From: Anaerolineales bacterium
GTDB taxonomy: Bacteria > Chloroflexota > Anaerolineae > Anaerolineales > UBA4823
Length of the DNA stretch: 7,931 bases
NCBI GenBank assembly: GCA_026415275.1
Contig: JAOAHK010000097.1
Location: 1-7,931, forward strand
Direction of reading: 5' to 3'
In this document: piece by piece, positions 1 to 6,264 of the stretch
Numbering within the stretch: position 1 is the stretch's first letter
Layout: every line of letters begins with the position of its first letter
Notes under the pieces: model-generated
The model's database searches: none
What the model saw: only the letters and a program-made list of their open reading frames with translations
What the model was told of the DNA's origin: nothing
Position numbers and translations under genes: made by a program

Positions 1-74
1 CGCAGCAAAAGAGTTTTCAGCACCCTCTGACGAGTGCTCTGATTCTGATCATCGAGATGTGTTATTGCGTCCAT
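1..74 (-). CDS. 5' end of probable winged-helix regulator (SufR/ArsR/DeoR-like), partial
   Basis: Reading leftward from an ATG at 74-72, the frame is open to the window edge and gives 24 full codons, with the rest of the gene outside. The peptide begins MDAITHLDDQNQ and continues STRQRVLKTLLL. The second stretch looks like helix 1 of a winged-helix DNA-binding domain as found in SufR, ArsR and DeoR-type regulators. An in-frame stop (TAA at 86-84) lies four codons upstream, so ATG 74 is the first usable ATG. No Shine-Dalgarno sequence precedes it. Position supports the call: a regulator transcribed away from a suf operon is the arrangement of cyanobacterial sufR, an Fe-S sensing repressor. The Fe-S ligand cysteines of SufR would be in the C-terminal part, which is not visible, so the SufR name is not assigned. 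It could be another winged-helix regulator. Confidence 0.6.
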   Translation of the reverse strand, partial: MDAITHLDDQNQSTRQRVLKTLLL

Positions 75-92
75 AAATTCAATTTATAGCTG

Positions 93-125
93 TTAAGTAC
101 CCATAAGCACATATTGTTTTAGCAT
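93..125 (-). other. Possible 10-codon leader ORF upstream of the regulator
   Basis: In the predicted leader of the regulator transcript, an AAGGAG sequence (133-128) stands 2 bases before an ATG at 125. The ORF reads MLKQYVLMGT and ends at TAA (95-93). It is in the same frame as the regulator ATG at 74, separated from it by two TAA stops (95-93 and 86-84). The only good Shine-Dalgarno in the leader therefore belongs to this mini-ORF and not to the regulator. Two bases is a short spacing, so translation is uncertain. It may be a regulatory uORF, a remnant of a longer N-terminus, or chance. Confidence 0.3.
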
Positions 126-142
126 GTCTCCTTGTTGAATGC

Positions 143-171
143 AGTATAGCATATCATTAGATATTTGTCAA
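143..171 (-). promoter_or_regulatory. Sigma-70 promoter of the divergent regulator
   Basis: On the - strand the -35 box is TTGACA (171-166), a perfect consensus, and the -10 box is TATACT (148-143), one mismatch from consensus. They are separated by exactly 17 bases (165-149). Transcription should start near 136 and lead into the regulator frame beginning at 74. The spacer holds a perfect short dyad (ATATC-ATTA-GATAT, 151-164), a possible operator. Confidence 0.75.
151..164. promoter_or_regulatory. Candidate operator dyad in the divergent promoter region
   Basis: ATATC-ATTA-GATAT is a perfect 5+5 inverted repeat filling the spacer of the leftward promoter. A second, imperfect AT-rich dyad follows between the two -35 boxes: AATATT at 170-175 and AATATT at 191-196, with partly matching inner bases. 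Either could bind the divergent regulator. In such AT-rich DNA short palindromes also occur by chance, and neither site matches the CAAC-N6-GTTG type site I recall for cyanobacterial SufR. Confidence 0.3.
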
Positions 172-197
172 TATTAAGATTTTTATCGTAAATATTA

Positions 198-226
198 TTG
201 ACAGAAGTGATGTTTCCCGCTATAAT
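198..226 (+). promoter_or_regulatory. Consensus sigma-70 promoter of the suf operon
   Basis: TTGACA (198-203) and TATAAT (221-226) both match the consensus exactly, with an ideal 17-base spacer (204-220). The start of transcription should be near 232-234, giving a leader of roughly 80 bases before sufC. A perfect housekeeping promoter implies strong basal transcription, so control, if any, is probably by repression. The two -35 boxes of this and the leftward promoter are only 26 bases apart (172-197). Confidence 0.85.
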
Positions 227-314
227 AATGCAAAATTAGATAGCCAATATCCACTTGCTCTTTTCATATGGAATACTCAATACCAATGGATAATTTTTTA
301 AGGAGAATTAGTCT

Positions 315-1088
315 ATGTCCGAGTTACAAATCGTAGATTTGCATGTCAACGTGAACGGTCGTGAAATTCTAAAAGGTGTCAACCTGACGGTTCATCAAGG
401 CGAGGTACATGCTTTGATGGGGCCAAATGGTACAGGAAAATCAACCTTGGCTTACACGCTTATGGGTCATCCTAATTATGAGGTGACTAAAGGGGAAGTA
501 TGGTTCAAGGGGCAAAACATTCTTGAGTTGGAAGCCGATCAACGCGCCCATCTGGGTTTGTTTTTAGCCTTCCAATATCCAGTTGCTATCCCAGGTGTTT
601 CGGTGGCAAATTTCTTGAGAGCAGCAATTAACGCACGGAGAAAAGTTGAGGATCCGGAAGATAAGGGTATTCCCATTCCAGAATTTCGTAAGCAATTAAA
701 GAGGGTCATGGACACCCTTAAGATGGATCATTCTTTCGCCGGACGATACCTAAACGATGGTTTCTCGGGCGGGGAGAAAAAACGCGCCGAAGTGTTACAA
801 ATGGCTATGTTGAGGCCTGAAATCGCCATTATGGACGAGACCGATTCTGGGTTGGATATTGATGCCTTGCGGATTGTGGCCGAAGGTGTCAATACTCTCC
901 GTGGTCCGGATTTGGGTGTTCTGGTTATTACCCACTACCAACGGATCCTTAACTATATCAAGCCCGATTTCGTTCACATTATGTTGGATGGTCGAATTGT
1001 CGAATCGGGAGGTCCAGAGTTGGCGCTTCACTTAGAAGAGCATGGTTATGATTGGTTGAAAAACAAAGCCGAAGTAGTGGTTCCTTAA
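315..1088 (+). CDS. sufC: Fe-S cluster assembly ATPase SufC
   Basis: ABC-type ATPase of the cytosolic SUF scaffold. ATP binding and hydrolysis drive the conformational change of SufB-SufD during cluster assembly; it is not a transporter and has no membrane segment. The 257 residues show all the ABC motifs in order: Walker [10 protein letters not shown] (36-44), Q-loop Gln87 (LAFQYP), signature FSGGE (150-154) followed by KKR as is typical of SufC, Walker B ending in Asp174-Glu175 (AIMDE), D-loop SGLD (178-181) and switch His207 (VITHY). Length is normal for the family. The start is fixed by AAGGAG at 300-305, nine bases before the ATG. It is the first gene of the operon behind a consensus promoter, and sufB follows after 24 bases. 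The FSGGEKKR plus DETDSGLD combination separates it from ordinary ABC transporter ATPases. Confidence 0.98.
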   Translation: MSELQIVDLHVNVNGREILKGVNLTVHQGEVHALMGPNGTGKSTLAYTLMGHPNYEVTKGEVWFKGQNILELEADQRAHLGLFLAFQYPVAIPGVSVANFLRAAINARRKVEDPEDKGIPIPEFRKQLKRVMDTLKMDHSFAGRYLNDGFSGGEKKRAEVLQMAMLRPEIAIMDETDSGLDIDALRIVAEGVNTLRGPDLGVLVITHYQRILNYIKPDFVHIMLDGRIVESGGPELALHLEEHGYDWLKNKAEVVVP

Positions 1089-1104
1089 GTTATTGGTATT
1101 TTTT

Positions 1105-1109
1105 GGAGG
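1105..1109 (+). promoter_or_regulatory. Ribosome binding site deciding the sufB start
   Basis: GGAGG precedes two consecutive ATG codons at 1113 and 1116. The spacing is 3 bases to the first and 6 to the second, so the second ATG (protein starting MASDAAIL) fits ribosome geometry better. The difference is a single methionine. Confidence 0.6.
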
Positions 1110-1115
1110 TGTATG

Positions 1116-2522
1116 ATGGCTAGCGATGCAGCAATTTTGGAGGGATTAGGGGAATATCGTTATGGTTTCCGCGATCCGGAAACCTACGTGTTTAAGACCC
1201 GCAAGGGTCTCGATCGCGAGGTGGTCGAGCAGATATCCTACATGAAGGAAGAGCCAAAATGGATGCTCGAGTTTCGGTTGAAAGCATTAGACCATTTTCT
1301 TAAGCGACCAATGCCCACTTGGGGAGCTGATCTGTCCAAGTTGAATTTGGACGATATTTATTATTACGTAAAACCAACTGAAGCTCAGGGGCGATCGTGG
1401 GATGAAGTGCCAGAGACAATCAAAAACACATTTGACAAATTGGGTATCCCCGAAGCAGAGCGCAAATTTCTTGCTGGGGTTGGTGCTCAGTATGAATCGG
1501 AAATGGTGTATCACAGCATTCAGGAACATCTTGAAAAACAAGGTGTCATCTTTCTCTCAATTGAAGATGGATTGAAAAAACATCCTGATCTGTTCCGCGA
1601 ATATTTTGCAACAGTTGTGCCCATTGAAGATAATAAATTCGCTGCGTTGAACAGCGCAGTTTGGTCTGGTGGATCGTTCATCTACATCCCTAAGGGGGTT
1701 AAAGTGGATTTGCCATTGCAGGCTTATTTTCGCCTGAATGTAGCAAACATTGGGCAATTCGAACGGACGCTGATTATCGCCGATGAGGGAGCGCAAGTGC
1801 ACTATGTTGAAGGATGCACTGCCCCGATCTATACGACCGACTCATTCCACAGTGGTGTAATTGAAATCATAGTCAAGAGAGGTGCCCGAGTGCGGTATAC
1901 AACTATTCAGAATTGGTCCTCCAATGTGTATAACTTGGTAACCCAAAGAGCACTCGTATATGAAGATGCTACGATGGAATGGGTGGATGCTAACCTTGGA
2001 TCAAAGATAACGATGAAATATCCATCCTGCTATCTCAAGGAACCCGGTGCACACGGCGAGATCCTATCCATGGCTTTTGCCGGTAAGGGACAGCATCAAG
2101 ATGCAGGCGGGAAGGTTATCCATTTTGCGCCAAACACGAGCAGCAAGATTGTATCCAAGTCTATCAGCAAGAGCGGCGGCCGTTCGTCTTATCGTGGATT
2201 GCTGAAAGTGTATAAAGGCGCAAAGGGCGTAAAATCGAATGTGGTTTGTGATGCTCTGCTTCTCGATGAGACATCACGTTCTGATACTTACCCATATATC
2301 GAGATCGATGAAGAAGATGTGACCATTGGTCACGAGGCAACTGTATCAAAGGTGGGTGAAGAGCAACTCTTTTACCTGATGAGCCGAGGTTTGAGCGAAG
2401 ACGAGGCAACATCAATGGTTGTCTCAGGGTTTATTGAACCATTGGTGAAGGAATTGCCAATGGAATATGCAATCGAAATGAACCGATTAATCCAACTTCA
2501 AATGGAAGGATCGATAGGGTAA
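1116..2522 (+). CDS. sufB: Fe-S cluster assembly scaffold SufB
   Basis: Core scaffold of the SufBCD complex, on which the nascent cluster forms. The 468 residues (469 if ATG 1113 is used) fit the family. The N-terminal part has the usual helical region, followed by the long beta-helix core and a C-terminal helical segment that contacts SufC. Two residues known from E. coli SufB to matter for assembly (Cys405, Glu434) have clear counterparts: Cys378 in [10 protein letters not shown] and Glu407 in GHEATVSK. The typical blocks [21 protein letters not shown] and [14 protein letters not shown] are all present. No intein interrupts it, although SufB is a known intein host. sufD begins 2 bases after the stop, so the two paralogues are probably translationally coupled. 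Confidence 0.98.
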   Translation: MASDAAILEGLGEYRYGFRDPETYVFKTRKGLDREVVEQISYMKEEPKWMLEFRLKALDHFLKRPMPTWGADLSKLNLDDIYYYVKPTEAQGRSWDEVPETIKNTFDKLGIPEAERKFLAGVGAQYESEMVYHSIQEHLEKQGVIFLSIEDGLKKHPDLFREYFATVVPIEDNKFAALNSAVWSGGSFIYIPKGVKVDLPLQAYFRLNVANIGQFERTLIIADEGAQVHYVEGCTAPIYTTDSFHSGVIEIIVKRGARVRYTTIQNWSSNVYNLVTQRALVYEDATMEWVDANLGSKITMKYPSCYLKEPGAHGEILSMAFAGKGQHQDAGGKVIHFAPNTSSKIVSKSISKSGGRSSYRGLLKVYKGAKGVKSNVVCDALLLDETSRSDTYPYIEIDEEDVTIGHEATVSKVGEEQLFYLMSRGLSEDEATSMVVSGFIEPLVKELPMEYAIEMNRLIQLQMEGSIG

Positions 2523-2524
2523 CT

Positions 2525-3880
2525 ATGGCGACGCCAGTAATTGTAACCAAAAAACGACGCGAAACTGAAATTGATACTCACCGTTTTCCATTTACAGAGA
2601 ATGATCTGCCAGGCTTTGATCATCCAAATGATATTCCTGAATTTCTCAGAGAATATCGCCTTAGAGGATGGAACTTATTTCAGACGATACCGATGCCTAC
2701 GATCAACGATGAGGCATGGCGCCGCACAGACCTTCGTGGTTTGCGAGCCTCGGAACTCACTCTGCATGCGGACGCACCTAAAAAAAGTTTTCGACCGCCC
2801 CGCAATCTGCTAAAGCCATTGGTTGGCAAAAGACACGGTGGTCAGATTATCATCGTGCCATCTCGGGAGCCAACTGTTCAGGTGGATGACGAGTGGCAAA
2901 ACCGGGGAATAATCTTCACGGATTTTCGGAACGCCTCATATAAAAATGCTGACTTTTTAGCGAATGCAATGGGACAAATTGTCCGTCCAGAAGAAGGGAA
3001 GTTTGCAGCTCTAGCAACTGCCTTCGCAGACGATGGTGTGGTTGTTTACATTCCACGCGGTGTGCGCTTAATAGAACCTCTTCACAGTGTAATATGGTCT
3101 CCGGGAGTTCGTCTGGCTCGCTTTACCCGCTTGCTGGTCTGGGTGGATGATGATGCAGAGCTAACTTTGGTTCATGAGGTAGCTTCGCCTAACCAAAGCG
3201 AGGGGCAAAGTTTCCACGCCGGGGTTGTGGAAATCCATGTCGGGAAAGGTTCGCATTTGACATTTGTAGAAATGCAGTCGTGGGGAAACGATGTGTGGAA
3301 TTTCACCCATGAACGCGCCCGCGTGGAGCGCGATGGCACCTTGGATTGGATCTTCGGCTCTGTCGGAAGTCAGTTGACCAAAACCTTCATGGAGATAGAC
3401 TTGATCGGCGAGGGTTCAACAGGGAAGATGTCGGGTTTCTACTTCACAAATGGAAGCCAGCATCTCGATCATGACACTCAGCAAAATCACTTTGCGCCTC
3501 ACACAACGAGTGATTTGCTGTTCAAAGGGGCGTTGCAAGATCGTAGCCGCTCGGTATGGCAGGGTATGATTTACGTAGCACCTGGAGCACAAAAGACAGA
3601 TGGTTACCAAGCAAATCGTAATCTGACTTTGAGCTCTCAGGCGCGGGCAGACTCGATCCCCGGACTAGAGATCATGGCTGATGATGTGCGTTGCACGCAT
3701 GGAGCAACAGTCGGGAAAATCGATGAAGAGCAACTTTTTTACCTTCTCAGCCGGGGAATTCCACGCAATGAGGCTATTCGCCTAATCGTTGAAGGGTTCT
3801 TTGAACCCATAATGGAAAGAGTCCCTTATGGTGGGGTTCGTCAACGATTTAGATCTGCAATAAAACAAAAAATAGGGTAA
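2525..3880 (+). CDS. sufD: Fe-S cluster assembly protein SufD
   Basis: Paralogue and partner of SufB in the SufBC2D scaffold; with SufB it forms the interface where the cluster is built, and it is linked to iron acquisition. The 451 residues include the family block EAWRRTDLRGLR (about 63-74), a central beta-helix region, and the C-terminal CTHGATVGKIDEEQLFYLLS block. His392 there corresponds to E. coli SufD His360, which is needed for assembly, and Cys390 is the adjacent conserved cysteine. The presence of CTHGATVG rather than the HEATVSK form separates SufD from SufB. The start has only a weak GGG-type ribosome site, consistent with coupling to the sufB stop 2 bases upstream. A short stretch encoding EEQLFYL is nearly identical at DNA level in sufB and sufD, as expected of paralogues. 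Confidence 0.96.
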   Translation: MATPVIVTKKRRETEIDTHRFPFTENDLPGFDHPNDIPEFLREYRLRGWNLFQTIPMPTINDEAWRRTDLRGLRASELTLHADAPKKSFRPPRNLLKPLVGKRHGGQIIIVPSREPTVQVDDEWQNRGIIFTDFRNASYKNADFLANAMGQIVRPEEGKFAALATAFADDGVVVYIPRGVRLIEPLHSVIWSPGVRLARFTRLLVWVDDDAELTLVHEVASPNQSEGQSFHAGVVEIHVGKGSHLTFVEMQSWGNDVWNFTHERARVERDGTLDWIFGSVGSQLTKTFMEIDLIGEGSTGKMSGFYFTNGSQHLDHDTQQNHFAPHTTSDLLFKGALQDRSRSVWQGMIYVAPGAQKTDGYQANRNLTLSSQARADSIPGLEIMADDVRCTHGATVGKIDEEQLFYLLSRGIPRNEAIRLIVEGFFEPIMERVPYGGVRQRFRSAIKQKIG

Positions 3881-3918
3881 AATCATAGGTTGAATCTTTG
3901 ATAAAAATTTGACATATA

Positions 3919-3937
3919 TAAGGGACTCAGTTCCTTA
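3919..3937. repeat. 19-base inverted repeat between sufD and the next gene
   Basis: TAAGGGACTCAGTTCCTTA is a dyad centred on 3928. In RNA it forms an 8-bp stem with one G-U pair and a UCA loop. It is not followed by a T-run on either strand, so it is not an intrinsic terminator. It lies in the only sizeable gap inside the operon (3881-3968). A TTGACA (3909-3914) precedes it and a TAGAAT (3944-3949) follows, but these are 29 bases apart and do not form a normal promoter. It could be a protein-binding site or an mRNA stability or processing hairpin. Confidence 0.4.
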
Positions 3938-3956
3938 ACAATTTAGAATGTGAATC

Positions 3957-3962
3957 AGGAGG
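3957..3962 (+). promoter_or_regulatory. Strong ribosome binding site fixing a TTG start
   Basis: AGGAGG stands exactly 6 bases upstream of TTG at 3969-3971. This ideal spacing supports the unusual TTG initiation codon for the small gene that follows. Confidence 0.75.
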
Positions 3963-3968
3963 TGGCAA

Positions 3969-4253
3969 TTGGCGGAATTACACTTTACCAAGGCGCCTGA
4001 CTCGGATGAGATTTTTGAGGTCGGTAGTATGGTTGAGGTTTACTGTGACCATGAGAGGAATGGCAATCGTGTGCGAGATTGGTTGTTAGGCACGGTTGTC
4101 CAAGTCGATCCGAAAATGGTTGCTGTTCAATTCCAACAAAACGTATACCTCACCGATGGATGGATGGTTCCAGATCGTGTTTTGTGGTGCCCGAAAGACT
4201 CTCATAACATTCGTTTGCCACGCAAACGGAAACGCCTCAAAGCGAGTGTATAG
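3969..4253 (+). CDS. Unknown 94-residue protein with SH3/Tudor-like pattern, in the suf operon
   Basis: I do not recognise this protein as a named family. It starts with TTG behind a strong AGGAGG and ends one base before the sufS start, so it is clearly part of the operon. Residues about 16-82 have the alternating hydrophobic pattern of a small beta barrel: GSMVEVYCD, then WLLGTVVQVDPKMVAVQF, then GWMVPDRVLWCP. A G-x-x-V-E-V strand, a GTVV-x-V-D turn and a V-x-V-x-F strand resemble SH3, Tudor, Agenet or KOW-type folds. The last 12 residues are strongly basic (PRKRKRLKAS). Cys26, His28, Cys74 and His79 are present and might bind metal, although no classical motif is formed. There is no signal peptide or membrane segment. 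The position between the scaffold genes and the desulfurase suggests a role in sulfur delivery or regulation, but this is inference only; nucleic acid binding is equally possible. Confidence 0.8.
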   Translation: MAELHFTKAPDSDEIFEVGSMVEVYCDHERNGNRVRDWLLGTVVQVDPKMVAVQFQQNVYLTDGWMVPDRVLWCPKDSHNIRLPRKRKRLKASV

Positions 4254-4254
4254 G

Positions 4255-5508
4255 ATGATGACAGGACAAGTTCAGTCAACACCGCTCAATCTTGAAAAAA
4301 TCAGGGATGATTTTCCAGTACTAAGACGCCAGGTACGACCTGGCGTCTCCCTTGTCTATTTAGATTCGACAGCTACTAGCCAGAAGCCCACGATGGTTAT
4401 TGAGGCGATGGATAGATATTACCGTCAGTCCAATGCCAATATCCACCGAGGAATTCATGTATTGGCGGAAGAAGCTACTGCGGCTTACGAAGAAGCGCGA
4501 GAAAAAGTACAGAAATTTATCCATGCGCCTTCTAGCCGTCAGGTTATCTTCACGCGTAATACAACCGAAGCAATCAATCTCGTGGCATATTCTTGGGGAT
4601 TTAGTCAACTTAAATCTGGTGACCTGATATTGCTAACCGAAATGGAACATCATTCTAATTTGGTGCCTTGGTACCTATTGGCTGAGAGAATCGGACTGCG
4701 TTTAGAATTCGTGTCAGTCACAGAAGATGGACTGCTTGACCAATCTGATTTTGAGCGAAAGCTCGAATTGAAACCGAAATTATTTGCCTTCACGCACATG
4801 TCAAATGTAGTAGGTACGATCAATCCTGCCAAGGACATGATTGCTAAAGCTCATCAGGCTGGAGCAGTTGCTTTATTGGATGGTGCGCAATCTGTTCCTC
4901 ATTTTTGTGTGAATGTACAGGAACTTGATGTTGACTTCTTGGCCTTCTCAGGGCATAAGATGTGCGGACCAACAGGAATAGGTGTGTTGTATGGCAAGAA
5001 AGAGTTATTAGAAAAAATGCCGCCCTTTTTGGGGGGTGGAGATATGATTAAGCGGGTCACGCTTGGATCATTCAAGCCAAATGAATTACCCTATAAATTC
5101 GAGGCGGGAACCCCTGCTATTGCTGAAGCAATTGGGTTAGGAGCAGCGGTTGACTATCTTAGCGGAATAGGTATGGATGCTATTGCTCAACACGAACATG
5201 TTTTAGTTCGTTATGCCTTAGAACGATTGGCAGAAATCCCCAATTTGAGAGTATTTGGCCCGAGCGCAGATAAGAAGGGCGGTGTGATCTCTTTTGTGAT
5301 GAGTGGGGTTCATGCCCATGATGTTTCCCAAATCTTAGACCAATACGGTGTTGCTATTCGAGCAGGACATCATTGCGCGATGCCTTTGCACGAAAAGTTT
5401 CAAATTCCAGCTACTGCTCGAGCGAGTTTCTATTTGTACAATACGTTTGAAGAAATTGATCGCCTAGTAGAGGCGATTTACCGAGTAAAGGATATATTTG
5501 GAGTTTGA
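4255..5508 (+). CDS. sufS: Cysteine desulfurase SufS (type II)
   Basis: PLP-dependent enzyme that converts L-cysteine to L-alanine and leaves a persulfide on its own active-site cysteine for transfer to SufU. The 417 residues match SufS length. The PLP Schiff-base lysine is Lys235 (SGHKMCGPTG), the cofactor-stacking His lies in TEMEHHSNLVPW (His132/His133), and the catalytic cysteine is Cys374 in RAGHHCAMP, the short-loop form that marks group II desulfurases rather than IscS. The frame is open upstream to 4096, but the true start is the ATG pair at 4255/4258: the family sequence begins only there (LEKIRDDFPVLRR), and the earlier frame overlaps the preceding gene. The start lies one base after that gene's stop codon and has no strong ribosome site of its own, so translation is probably coupled. 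Confidence 0.97.
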   Translation: MMTGQVQSTPLNLEKIRDDFPVLRRQVRPGVSLVYLDSTATSQKPTMVIEAMDRYYRQSNANIHRGIHVLAEEATAAYEEAREKVQKFIHAPSSRQVIFTRNTTEAINLVAYSWGFSQLKSGDLILLTEMEHHSNLVPWYLLAERIGLRLEFVSVTEDGLLDQSDFERKLELKPKLFAFTHMSNVVGTINPAKDMIAKAHQAGAVALLDGAQSVPHFCVNVQELDVDFLAFSGHKMCGPTGIGVLYGKKELLEKMPPFLGGGDMIKRVTLGSFKPNELPYKFEAGTPAIAEAIGLGAAVDYLSGIGMDAIAQHEHVLVRYALERLAEIPNLRVFGPSADKKGGVISFVMSGVHAHDVSQILDQYGVAIRAGHHCAMPLHEKFQIPATARASFYLYNTFEEIDRLVEAIYRVKDIFGV

Positions 5509-5511
5509 CTC

Positions 5512-5910
5512 ATGGATGATTTTTACCGCGAATTAATCATCGATCGTTATAAAAACCCACAATACCGCGGTGTGCTCGATCCGGCTGATATTCGCTTCGA
5601 AGATGACAACCCATTATGTGGTGATCACATTCATATCGATTTACGCGTCGGAGAGGATGGGATTGTACGCGAAGCTCTGTTTGAAGGAAAGGGGTGTGCA
5701 ATTTCCCAAGCTTCGGCTGACCTGTTGATGGAAAAAATCCATGGTATGCATTTAGATGAAGTAAAGAAGATTTCCAAACAAGACATTTTGGATATGTTGG
5801 GGATAGAACTTGGCCCAGTTAGACTGAAATGCGCTTTACTTTCCCTCAAAGTTCTCAAAGCCGGGGTTTATGGATTAGGTGAGGCAAGTGATGATCTAGT
5901 GGAGGATTGA
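5512..5910 (+). CDS. sufU: SufU-type zinc sulfurtransferase / scaffold-like protein, short form
   Basis: Accepts the persulfide from SufS and passes sulfur to SufBCD. SufU proteins carry a zinc ion bound by Cys, Asp, Cys, Cys; here these are Cys36 and Asp38 (PLCGDH), Cys62 (GKGCAIS) and Cys107 (RLKCALLSLK). The residue before the last Cys is Lys106, as in SufU, where IscU has His. The protein is 132 residues. From memory of Bacillus SufU (about 147 residues), the usual insertion of about 18 residues between the second and third Cys is missing: Cys62 and Cys107 are 45 apart, close to the spacing in IscU. It is therefore SufU by ligands and context but IscU-like in length. GGAG (5500-5503) within the sufS end serves the start, and the intergenic gap is 3 bases. 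Confidence 0.93.
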   Translation: MDDFYRELIIDRYKNPQYRGVLDPADIRFEDDNPLCGDHIHIDLRVGEDGIVREALFEGKGCAISQASADLLMEKIHGMHLDEVKKISKQDILDMLGIELGPVRLKCALLSLKVLKAGVYGLGEASDDLVED

Positions 5911-5913
5911 GTT

Positions 5914-6264
5914 ATGTTTAATTATCGCATGCATGATCCATCCACTTGTCGATTTTTCGATGTTATTCCTCAGGAGGATTTGCAGAATGGAGAGCGGGCT
6001 TTTGTGGAAATCGATCGCCAACCCATCGTGGTGTTTAACATAGCAGGAGAATTTTTTGCAATTGCTGATGTTTGTTCCCACGATGATGGTCCATTGGGTG
6101 ATGGTGATCTGGAGGGTTGGACAATTACTTGCCCGCGACATGGAGCTCAATTCGATCTTAGGAATGGAAAAGCGCTAACCTTACCAGCCGTTCAGGACAT
6201 TCCCTCCTATCCAGTCAGAGTGCAAAATGGGATGATTCAGATCGGCATCCCTAAAAATGGCTAG
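5914..6264 (+). CDS. Rieske [2Fe-2S] ferredoxin, last gene of the suf operon
   Basis: A 116-residue soluble Rieske protein of the dioxygenase-ferredoxin / NirD-like type. The cluster ligands are Cys54-x-His56 (CSHDDGPLGDG) and Cys73-x-x-His76 (CPRHGAQFD), with 16 residues between the two pairs, as is usual for Rieske ferredoxins. The sequence after them (Gly-Lys-Ala, then PAVQDIPSYPVRV) follows the standard Rieske pattern. There is no signal peptide or membrane anchor, so it is cytoplasmic and unlike bc1-complex Rieske proteins. GGAGG (5901-5905) inside the end of sufU stands 8 bases before the ATG, and the gap to sufU is 3 bases. No oxygenase or nitrite reductase gene is near, so a role as electron donor in cluster assembly, for example in persulfide reduction, is an inference from position. 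Its stop codon overlaps that of the convergent methyltransferase gene. Confidence 0.93.
   Translation: MFNYRMHDPSTCRFFDVIPQEDLQNGERAFVEIDRQPIVVFNIAGEFFAIADVCSHDDGPLGDGDLEGWTITCPRHGAQFDLRNGKALTLPAVQDIPSYPVRVQNGMIQIGIPKNG
6261..6264. other. Shared CTAG: overlapping stop codons of two convergent genes
   Basis: The + strand Rieske gene ends with TAG at 6262-6264, and the - strand methyltransferase gene ends with TAG at 6263-6261. Both stops come from the palindrome CTAG. There is no intergenic space, and I see no hairpin followed by a T-run on either strand nearby, so each transcript probably continues into the other gene. Confidence 0.9.

Noticed and set aside
268..340. Short frame starting ATG at 268 in the sufC leader, running into sufC out of frame
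   Set aside because: It has no ribosome site, is very short, and conflicts with the strong AAGGAG that serves sufC at 315.
2355..3760. Nearly identical DNA block in sufB and sufD (encoding EEQLFYL)
   Set aside because: It is explained by the known SufB/SufD paralogy and is not a mobile or recombination repeat.
3909..3949. TTGACA and TAGAAT between sufD and the small gene as an internal promoter
   Set aside because: The boxes are 29 bases apart, and neither has a good partner at 16-18 bases.
4096..4254. Open frame extending sufS upstream over the small gene
   Set aside because: It overlaps a well-supported gene in another frame, has no ribosome site, and SufS homology begins only after the ATG at 4255.
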